DNA of 64,000 bases from Chloroflexota bacterium (GTDB lineage Bacteria; Chloroflexota; Anaerolineae; DUEN01), in assembly GCA_013152435.1 (NCBI GenBank), contig JAADGJ010000035.1, forward strand, positions 1 to 64,000, given 5' to 3'. A program made the translations under genes and the position numbers. The notes beneath the pieces were generated by a model, which saw only the letters and a list, made by a program, of their open reading frames with translations, had not been told where the DNA came from and ran no database searches. Positions 52,311 through 59,402 of the stretch are shown piece after piece. The first letter of the stretch is position 1. Each line of letters starts with the position of its first letter.

Positions 52311-53779
52311 CACTTCATCTCCTCGACCGCGCGGCCGGGCCACCACGGCACCGCCCGGATCAACCTGCCCGTCTGGCGACGCGCCTCGCCATCCACCAGC
52401 CAGATCAGCGGCAGGTACGCCATCCCCATCACCAGGCCCGCGATGAGCAGCCCGATCAACGGCCGCGTGTGGGAGAACGTCTGCACAACCCGCCCCGCGC
52501 CCGCGGCCAGCATCGCACATGCCAGCGTGGGCCCGATGATGCGCATATACTCGAAGACGGGCGCATCCAGGATGCGGTTCACCAGCCAGGCGCTGATGAA
52601 GAAATCGACCACGGCGACCCCCGCGGAGAGCGCGCTCACCCCCACAATGCCGAACCGTCGGGTGATCGGATACAACAGCGCGGCCATCGTCAGCAGGCGC
52701 CAGGCAGCGATGTACGCCAGCCACTGCGGCCGCCCTCCCGCCCGGAAGATGTTGCCCATGTTGGCGGCGATGGAGCGGATGAACCCGTAGATGGCCAGCA
52801 ACTGCATCGGCAGGATGGCGGGAGCCCAGGTATCGCCGTAGAGGGATCGGACGAAGTCCGGGGCGAAGACCACGGTAGCCACCGCGATGGGGGCCGAAAG
52901 CCAGGCGACGGTGCGCACGGCGGTGAAATAGGTGCGCCGCACCTCGGCCAGCTGGCCACGCATCCGGGAGAAGGCCGGGAACATCACCTGATTGATGAGC
53001 CGGGTGATCTGCGTGGCGGGAAGGTTGGAGATCTTATAGGCCAGGCCGTAGAAGCCCAGGGCGGCATCCCCGTTCAGCTTCCCCACGAACGCGTCGTCGA
53101 TGTTGGTGATGAAGAAGATGAGCACCCGGGCGCTGATGATGTGCTTGCCATAGCCGAAGAGATCCCGGGCCAGGTCCCAGCGGAACCGGAAACGCGGCCG
53201 CCAGGGGCAAACCCACCAGACCGACGCCGCCCGGAGGCCACTCTCCAGGAGCTGACCGTACACCAGGCTCCACACGCCGAACCCGCTCAGGGCCAACGCG
53301 ATCGAGAGCACGCTGCCGCCGAACCCGGCGATCAGATCCGGCGCCGCGCGGCGCCGGAAGTCCAGCTCCTTGGCCAACAGGACGTAGGGCACCTGGCCGA
53401 AGGAGCCGATCACCATGATCAGGGCCAGGACGCGCAGCACCGCCGTCAGGCGAGGCGTCGCGAAGAAGTGCGCCACGGCAGGCGCTCCCACCGCCGCCAC
53501 CCCATATAGGATCAGGCTCATGGCGATGATGGAGAAGAAGGCGGTGTGCGTCGCCTCCTCTACGTCCTCCTGGCGGTAGATGAGCGCCGCGCCGAAGCCC
53601 AGCTCCTGGAAGAACTGCAGCGAATTGATGGCCAGCAGGGCCAGGGCCACCAGGCCGAAGTCGGCCGGCACCAACAGTTTGGCCAGGATCAGGGTGGTCA
53701 GGAAGGAAACCAGACGCGAGGCGACGGTCGACAGCGCGACCCAGAAGAGGCCAGAAGCAACCTGCCGCTTAAGTGCCAT
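52310..53779 (-). CDS. Wzx-like flippase (MOP superfamily, lipid-linked repeat translocase)
   Basis: This 489-residue protein has about 14 membrane helices. The N-terminus KRQVASGLFWVALSTVASR is typical of Wzx/RfbX flippases, followed by LAKLLVPADFGLVALA, FQELGFGAALIYRQE and NIDDAFVGKLNGDAALGFYGLAYK. It translocates undecaprenyl-linked repeat units for the Wzy-like polymerase encoded downstream. ATG 53779 is chosen from family alignment; ATG 53800 is in frame but both lack a good ribosome-binding site. A 42-base gap separates it from the upstream methyltransferase. Confidence 0.9.
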   Translation of the reverse strand: MALKRQVASGLFWVALSTVASRLVSFLTTLILAKLLVPADFGLVALALLAINSLQFFQELGFGAALIYRQEDVEEATHTAFFSIIAMSLILYGVAAVGAPAVAHFFATPRLTAVLRVLALIMVIGSFGQVPYVLLAKELDFRRRAAPDLIAGFGGSVLSIALALSGFGVWSLVYGQLLESGLRAASVWWVCPWRPRFRFRWDLARDLFGYGKHIISARVLIFFITNIDDAFVGKLNGDAALGFYGLAYKISNLPATQITRLINQVMFPAFSRMRGQLAEVRRTYFTAVRTVAWLSAPIAVATVVFAPDFVRSLYGDTWAPAILPMQLLAIYGFIRSIAANMGNIFRAGGRPQWLAYIAAWRLLTMAALLYPITRRFGIVGVSALSAGVAVVDFFISAWLVNRILDAPVFEYMRIIGPTLACAMLAAGAGRVVQTFSHTRPLIGLLIAGLVMGMAYLPLIWLVDGEARRQTGRLIRAVPWWPGRAVEEMK

Positions 53780-53821
53780 ATACACGAACCCCGACCGCAT
53801 GGGCGGGGCACACCGACCACC

Positions 53822-54517
53822 TCATGCGGCCTCCTTGTATCCGATGATCAGGAAATCGCGGGCCAGGAGCGAGGGCAGGCGTCGAGCGGCCCACACGTAG
53901 ACATCGTATATGCCCGGCCAGCGGAGCCACCCGGGGTAAAGCCCCGGCACCCACAGGCTGGCGTTGCCGTCCACCTTACGCACGACCACCCCCCGCTCGG
54001 CCAGCAGCGACCGCACCTCGGCCAGGGTGAAGAAGCGAAGGTGCAGCCAGTCGGTCGGGCTATTCTCCAAATAGGGGAATCTCCCCCGCAACAGCCACAA
54101 TCGGAAGCGCCAGTGGGCGATGTTGGGCAGGGAGATGACGAGCCGCCCCCCCGGCCGCAACACTCGCGTCAGCTCGTCGAAGACGTGCTCGAATCGTACC
54201 CGATGCTCCACCTGCGAGTCGGACACCACCACATCGAAGGCGCCATCCGGAAAGGGCAACGGTCCATCGTCCAGATCCACCCGACACACGGGGACGCCTC
54301 GCTCATGGGCCCGCCCGGTCGCCACCCGGGACAGATCGGTCCCCCAGACCCGCGCCCCCTGGGCGATCAGCATCTCCGCCAGCACGCCCGGACCGCAATC
54401 CACCTGGAGCACGCGCTCGCCGGAGCGCACGTAGCGGGCCAACAGCGCCAGCCGCCGCCGATCGAAGGTGTCCCCCTTCTCCCGCCAGTACGCGTCATAA
54501 TAGGCGGCGAAGTCCAT
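53822..54517 (-). CDS. SAM-dependent methyltransferase
   Basis: This 231-residue class I methyltransferase has DAYWREKGDTFDRRR, VLQVDCGPGVLAEMLIAQGA (motif I, with DCGPG), GTDLSR, FDVVVSDSQVEH and LRPGGRLVISLPNIAHWRFR. HWRFRLWLLRGRFPY and DWLHLRFFT are hallmarks of the MetW/polysaccharide-locus methyltransferase group. A probable role is methylation of a sugar or capping of a chain. The start ATG 54517 lies 10 bases after the stop of the secreted esterase-like gene and has a GAGGGCGG-like site. Membership in the operon is thus supported on the upstream side. Confidence 0.88.
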   Translation of the reverse strand: MDFAAYYDAYWREKGDTFDRRRLALLARYVRSGERVLQVDCGPGVLAEMLIAQGARVWGTDLSRVATGRAHERGVPVCRVDLDDGPLPFPDGAFDVVVSDSQVEHRVRFEHVFDELTRVLRPGGRLVISLPNIAHWRFRLWLLRGRFPYLENSPTDWLHLRFFTLAEVRSLLAERGVVVRKVDGNASLWVPGLYPGWLRWPGIYDVYVWAARRLPSLLARDFLIIGYKEAA

Positions 54518-54527
54518 ACCACCGCCC

Positions 54528-57278
54528 TCACCAGCGCCACAGCGCGGGCAAGTATATGCGCCGCTGGCGATAGTACGCGAAGTCCCACTGCAACACCTGG
54601 CCGCTCACCAGGCTGATGCCAATGCTCGTATCCCCCGCCGGCCGGAAGCCCTCCGGCGTGCCCGCCACCAGCGTATACGTCCCCGGCGTCACGCCGGTGA
54701 AGGCGAACAGCCCATCCTGACCGGTGACCTGGCTATCCACGACCGCCTGCCCCTGCTTCAACGTGATCTCCACCCCGGCGATCCCCGGCTCCTCCCCCTG
54801 GCGGACCCCATCCTGGTTGAGGTCCTCGAAGGCATACCCTCGCACCTCGCTCGCGGGGGGCGTCGGAGTGGGCGTTGGGGTCGGGGTCGGCGTGGGCGAT
54901 GGCGTCGGCGTGGGCGTCGCCAGCGCGTACACGATCGTCAGCTTGGGACGATTGACCCAGTAGCCATCCGCAGATACGAAGGCGAACTCCTCCTTCTCGT
55001 CGTATTCATCCTTGGGAGGGGAGGACCGCACCACCACGCCGTAATTCGCCTCCGGCGTGGTCAGCCACGTCTTCACCAGGTCCGTCACATCCCAGCCATA
55101 CCACCGGTCGATCGCGCCGCTGGCGGTGGACTGGACGAATCGCGTGTCGGCGGGCTGGGACGCGATGTCCCCCGGCATCCCGTTGGCGCCCGGGCTCGTC
55201 CAGGTCTCCCCCACCTGGGGCCGATTCCAGGTCGCCTCCCCCACATCCCAGGAGCGGGACATCGCATGCACATCGACGGGCACCTGGGCGTTCGTCTTCG
55301 GCCCGGTATCGGCGTACAGGCTGAGCACAGCGCCGCGCAGCCAGGCATCCTGGGGGACCCGGCCGGCCAGATCAAAACGCAGCAGCGCATTGCGGATGGT
55401 CTCCGGGCCCTCATGCCGCACGCGCAGGCGCTGGTTGGCCGCGTAGTTCGCGTCCGGGAACCAGCTATCCAGGAAGGTGTCCACCGTCCCCGTGTAATCG
55501 GCGCCCTGCTGCAACGTCACCGTGGCGTAGGGCATGGGCGACTCGCCGGGGTAGATGCGGTATCGGTGCGCGCCCGAGTCGATCGTCACCGTGACCAGAC
55601 GCCCCGAGGAGATGGCGGGGGCGACGGAGAAGGCGCCGGTGTTCTTGTCCAGGTCCTCCAGGATGTAGCCAGCGGGCGTCTCCCCGCCCGGCGCGACCGC
55701 CTCCAGATCGAACCCCACGGACGCGCCCACGTCGTCCTCGACGGTGGCCAGCACGGTGCCATCCGCCGGATCGTAGAGCGCCGACCAGATCGAGGTCCAG
55801 TGATGCTGACCCTGGGAGACGTTCACCCAATACGTGCGCCCGGGCTCATCCCGCCGGAACGAGACCTGGCGGGGCATATCCCCCCGGGTCCACTGCGATA
55901 GCCAGTCCAGATACGCGTTGGCGAAATTCGGGTATCGATCGCCGTGCCCGCCCGGATGCCACCACAGCTCCACGTGGTCCGGGTTGTACCGCTGGATCTG
56001 ATTGTACCAATTCTGGGCGTGATGCGGGGCGACCTTGGTGTCCGTCTCCCCATGGACGATGAGCAGCGGCATGTGCCGGAAGTTGGGCGCGTACTGGACC
56101 AGCGAGCGGCGCACGTAGCAATACGGGTTCTCCTGTGGGGTCTGCTTATCGATGACGTAGTGGTTGGTCGCCTCGTACAGGCCGCACTCACGACGCAGGT
56201 AGTTGAGATCCACCGGGTTGGGCGTGGTCCCCCCCTCCTCCACCGGCCGCATCTCGTACTCCCATTTGATCAGGTCCGTCGGCCCGCTATCGGCGACGAC
56301 GGCGGCGATCTCCTGGGGCCATTTGGCGGCCACCAACCCGGCCGTGATCGCCCCCAGCGAATGCCCCACCAGGTAGATCCGCGACTCGTCCACGTTGTAG
56401 TGATCCTTGATCCACCGGATGGCGTCCATGACGTCCCACTGCGAGGCCCGGGCACCGAACACGTGGTGCCCCACCGTCTGCCCCTGATCGCCGGGGTTGG
56501 TCTCCCCGTGCATCTCCGGCGAGGCCAGCAGCCACCCCCGCGCCTCGGCCGCGGCCGAGAAGTCCAGGATAGGATCGACGCGCGTCCCTCCCAGCCCGTG
56601 CAGGGCCACCAGCAGCGGCACCGGCTGGCTGCCGTCATAGCTCGGCGGGAGCTGGATCTGCGTCCACGTGCCCTCGTTCTTGTAGGTGCTCCAGTTGTTG
56701 TAATAGGTGCTGGGGGCGACGAACTCCTCAAAACGCACCCCGTTCACATCCGGCCCCGAGACCTGGATCTTGGCCCGCACCAATCCCCACCCGGCCCGGT
56801 CCACCGAGTTGTTCACCAGCCGAATGCGGTTCACGCCGTTCACCAGGATGGAGGGATCGATCTTCCACTCCACCCGCTGCTCTTCCGGGTAGTTGATCTC
56901 GCAATAAGGGCCGTTGGTGTACGGGTCATTCCGTTTGGGCTGACCGATGAAGTGATCGTTGACGTAGATATAGTTGTAGGCGATGGCGCCCACGTTGAAC
57001 TCATACGCGATGAGCTTGGCCTCCGTGGGCGTGCCGGTAAACCGCAGCACGACCTCCTGCTCCACCTCGTTCACGCCCGGCGTATACGCGTCGGGGCCCA
57101 CCGGCATGCAGGTGGTGATGGTGGAATCGGCCACGCCCGTGACGTTTGGCGCGGCCACGCTGGGCAGAGGGGCCGCGATCCCCACCGGCAGGACGAGCGC
57201 GAGGATGAGGACAAAGAACGCCCACCCCGGCACGCGCCGGGGCCTTCCATGAATGAGCGATGATCGTAGGATCCGCAT
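54528..57278 (-). CDS. Secreted alpha/beta-hydrolase (esterase/peptidase-like) with DNRLRE, SdrD_B and YLP tail
   Basis: This 916-residue protein has a signal peptide (1 to about 43) and a beta-rich N-terminal domain (45-190, IYVNDHFIGQP). An alpha/beta-hydrolase follows with LLVALHGLGG, GHSLGAITAG (Ser307), HGETDTKV (Asp413) and HPGGHGDRY (His445), a plausible triad. After a linker domain come a DNRLRE/CBM96-type module (587-785), a Thr-Pro linker, an SdrD_B-like domain (810-905, DLNQDGVRQGEEPG) and the tail RRIYLPALWRW. The hydrolase resembles esterase/prolyl-oligopeptidase-like enzymes that de-esterify polysaccharides; the substrate is inferred. GAGGGAAGCT precedes ATG 57278. It is 10 bases upstream of the methyltransferase that leads into the glycan operon. 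Confidence 0.86.
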   Translation of the reverse strand: MRILRSSLIHGRPRRVPGWAFFVLILALVLPVGIAAPLPSVAAPNVTGVADSTITTCMPVGPDAYTPGVNEVEQEVVLRFTGTPTEAKLIAYEFNVGAIAYNYIYVNDHFIGQPKRNDPYTNGPYCEINYPEEQRVEWKIDPSILVNGVNRIRLVNNSVDRAGWGLVRAKIQVSGPDVNGVRFEEFVAPSTYYNNWSTYKNEGTWTQIQLPPSYDGSQPVPLLVALHGLGGTRVDPILDFSAAAEARGWLLASPEMHGETNPGDQGQTVGHHVFGARASQWDVMDAIRWIKDHYNVDESRIYLVGHSLGAITAGLVAAKWPQEIAAVVADSGPTDLIKWEYEMRPVEEGGTTPNPVDLNYLRRECGLYEATNHYVIDKQTPQENPYCYVRRSLVQYAPNFRHMPLLIVHGETDTKVAPHHAQNWYNQIQRYNPDHVELWWHPGGHGDRYPNFANAYLDWLSQWTRGDMPRQVSFRRDEPGRTYWVNVSQGQHHWTSIWSALYDPADGTVLATVEDDVGASVGFDLEAVAPGGETPAGYILEDLDKNTGAFSVAPAISSGRLVTVTIDSGAHRYRIYPGESPMPYATVTLQQGADYTGTVDTFLDSWFPDANYAANQRLRVRHEGPETIRNALLRFDLAGRVPQDAWLRGAVLSLYADTGPKTNAQVPVDVHAMSRSWDVGEATWNRPQVGETWTSPGANGMPGDIASQPADTRFVQSTASGAIDRWYGWDVTDLVKTWLTTPEANYGVVVRSSPPKDEYDEKEEFAFVSADGYWVNRPKLTIVYALATPTPTPSPTPTPTPTPTPTPPASEVRGYAFEDLNQDGVRQGEEPGIAGVEITLKQGQAVVDSQVTGQDGLFAFTGVTPGTYTLVAGTPEGFRPAGDTSIGISLVSGQVLQWDFAYYRQRRIYLPALWRW

Positions 57279-57304
57279 AGCTTCCCTCAAACGACGCTGG
57301 CGCA

Positions 57305-57333
57305 AGTATAGCACAAGGGGATGCAACCGCAAA
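57305..57333 (-). promoter_or_regulatory. Extended -10 promoter for the esterase and glycan operon
   Basis: On the minus strand TGC-TATACT (-10 at 57305-57310) is an extended -10. A weak TTTGCG (57328-57333) lies 17 bases upstream. It is 27 bases before the start codon and could drive the genes down to 33195. Confidence 0.5.
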
Positions 57334-57431
57334 CTACTTTACGTCTATCCATCACGACGGCTTCCCATTCCTCATCGCGCGAGGCCATGAGACCGAGATG
57401 AACATCTCTCCGGAGGAACGTGACAGTTTTT

Positions 57432-59270
57432 TCACGGTCCGCCCCCCGACAGCCGATAGACCCGGATCTCCGGCCCCAACGCTCGCGGCCCCGGAACGAA
57501 CTGCGCGATCGGCTTCCCCTCCCACAGGCCCCGATAGAACGCCTCGCGTTCCGGCGCCGTTCCCCGCCCCACGTATCGATTCCAGATATAGCTGCTGATG
57601 AACAGGTACTCCACCCCGCGATCCCGATACCAGGCCAGAGGTTCCTCCGCCAGGGAGAAGCGACGCTCCTCCACGAACCGTCCGGGGGGCACCTGGATCG
57701 TGTACGCCTCATAGGCCACGTGCGTCCCCGGAGGCAACTGGGACAGCGCCCACTCCGTCGCCTGCTGTCGGGTGTCCGGCTGCGTGCGCAGCCAGTCGTA
57801 ATAAAGGCTCTGATAGGCGGGCCACACGGCGGCTCCCCCCACCAGCAAGGCCAGCCCAATCGAGGCCGCCTGCGCCCCCCAGCGATCCGACAGTCGCCCG
57901 GCGACCAAGAGGATCCCCCGGCCGGCCAGCAACGCCTCGAACGGCATTAAGGGCACCGCCCAGCGCTCCCATTGCAGCCCGGCCGTCAGGATGACGAGGC
58001 TGTACAGCCCGGCGAACCCCAGGGCCAGCCCGTCGTCCCGACGGGGCCGCGCCAGGATCAACGCCAGCCCCAGCCCGGCCAACAGCTGGATCGGCAGCCC
58101 AACACCCCAGTTCAGAGGCAGCCGCAGGTAGAACCAGAGGTTATCCAGCACGCCCGCGCTGGACGCCCCGGGGTGCTGGCTGCGAGCCTCACGGATGATG
58201 TGCCACGCGGCGGTGCGATAATCCAGTGCCACGTACGGCGCGCTGAGGAAGAAGGTCAGCACGGCGACGCCGATGAGTCCCCAGAACGCACGCTCCCGGG
58301 CCAGCGCCTCCAGCCGAGCGATCAGCTCCCCGGCCCGAGACCGGGCGGGCGACCACAGAACCGCCAGCATGCCCCCTGCGGCCAAAGCCAGAATCCCCAA
58401 CCGCGCCAGGTTGTAGAAGTACAGCGCGGCCTGTCCGGCGATGCTGTCCACCCGCCCGTCGCTGGCAAAACGCCCCAGCCAGCCGGCCACCCGGCCGGGT
58501 CCCGCCCACAAAGCCACCCCGAACAGAAGCCCTAACACCACCGCCCCGGGCACACGCCACCGATACAGGCGGTCGCTCCACCGCCCAGCCACGTCCGGGC
58601 GGGGAGGTGTGTGAATCGCCAGCGCCACGATCAACGGCAAGGCGACCAGTGCCACCGGGTACTTGGTGGCGACGCCGAAGCCGAGGCAGGCCCCCGCCCA
58701 CAGCCAGTTGCGGCCGACCCCGTCCTGGGCCATGCGCAGGGCCAGCCATGTCCCCCACACAGCGAAGAAGGTGGCCGGCACATCCGACGTGGCATGCTGG
58801 CTGGTGATGTTGTGGAGCTGACTGACGGCGAGGAACAGAGCGGTGATCAGGCCCAACCGCACGCCCCCCACGCGGCGCCCGACCCCATACGCCAGGGGGA
58901 TGGTTCCCACGCCAAAGACCAGCGTCACCAACCGGGCGATCAGGTACCACAGCGTGGGGTCGGCCTGAAACGCAGCCAGATAGTCCGCCCGCCCTGCCCA
59001 GGCGCCGGCCGCCCGGCCGACCAGGTAGACCACGGCATACAGGAGGCCATCCAGGTACATCAGCGTAGAGGATGGATGGGTGAACTTACGAGGGTTCAGA
59101 TCGCCGGTGACCACGAACCCCACCGCCTTCTCCACCACCTCTCGCTCGTCCACGTGATAGATGAGCGGCAACCCGAAGTTGATGCCGAACAGCCGCAGGA
59201 GCAACGCGGCGAACAAGATGCCATACAACGGCCTGGGCCAGCCATGGCGCTTCCCCGGCAGGGCGAACAT
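57432..59270 (-). CDS. GT39/PMT-like membrane glycosyltransferase (GT-C)
   Basis: This 612-residue protein has about 11-12 membrane helices. The first loop carries YHVDEREVVEKAVGF, with the catalytic Asp-Glu pair, and FTHPSSTLMYLDGLLY. SQLHNITSQHATSDVPATFFAVWGTWLAL and GATKYP-like GVATKYPVALVALP are typical of PMT/GT39 proteins. The C-terminal soluble domain ends RVYRLSGGGP. Enzymes of this class use polyprenyl-phosphate sugars, often to mannosylate proteins or glycans outside the cell. ATG 59270 is preferred (GGAGTGAGG before it) over GTG 59276. A consensus promoter lies at 59348-59376, so it probably heads its own transcript. Confidence 0.88.
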   Translation of the reverse strand: MFALPGKRHGWPRPLYGILFAALLLRLFGINFGLPLIYHVDEREVVEKAVGFVVTGDLNPRKFTHPSSTLMYLDGLLYAVVYLVGRAAGAWAGRADYLAAFQADPTLWYLIARLVTLVFGVGTIPLAYGVGRRVGGVRLGLITALFLAVSQLHNITSQHATSDVPATFFAVWGTWLALRMAQDGVGRNWLWAGACLGFGVATKYPVALVALPLIVALAIHTPPRPDVAGRWSDRLYRWRVPGAVVLGLLFGVALWAGPGRVAGWLGRFASDGRVDSIAGQAALYFYNLARLGILALAAGGMLAVLWSPARSRAGELIARLEALARERAFWGLIGVAVLTFFLSAPYVALDYRTAAWHIIREARSQHPGASSAGVLDNLWFYLRLPLNWGVGLPIQLLAGLGLALILARPRRDDGLALGFAGLYSLVILTAGLQWERWAVPLMPFEALLAGRGILLVAGRLSDRWGAQAASIGLALLVGGAAVWPAYQSLYYDWLRTQPDTRQQATEWALSQLPPGTHVAYEAYTIQVPPGRFVEERRFSLAEEPLAWYRDRGVEYLFISSYIWNRYVGRGTAPEREAFYRGLWEGKPIAQFVPGPRALGPEIRVYRLSGGGP

Positions 59271-59302
59271 CCTCACTCCACAGCGTCAAGGTGTAAATAG
59301 AG

Positions 59303-59332
59303 CGATGCGGCAGCCGGACAGCCGCCGCATCG
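59303..59332 (-). other. Leader hairpin between promoter and GT39 gene
   Basis: CGATGCGGC (59303-59311) pairs with GCCGCATCG (59324-59332), a perfect 9-bp stem. It lies about 10 bases after the predicted start of transcription, so it may protect the 5' end, attenuate, or end read-through from the gene stopping at 59403. Confidence 0.55.
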
Positions 59333-59347
59333 GATCACTCGCTTCCA

Positions 59348-59376
59348 TTATACGTTCCCACCAGGGTCGGGTCAAA
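59348..59376 (-). promoter_or_regulatory. Sigma-70-type promoter for the GT39 gene
   Basis: On the minus strand TTGACC (59371-59376), a 17-base spacer and a consensus TATAAT (59348-59353). It is the best match to consensus in the right half of the window. It separates the GT39 gene from the upstream secreted-protein gene. Confidence 0.8.
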
Positions 59377-59402
59377 CCCCACACGACGCGTGACCGATCA
59401 GA

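Noticed and set aside
51134-53509. 791-codon + strand frame
   Set aside because: Antisense to GT4 and flippase genes; Pro/Arg-rich shadow.
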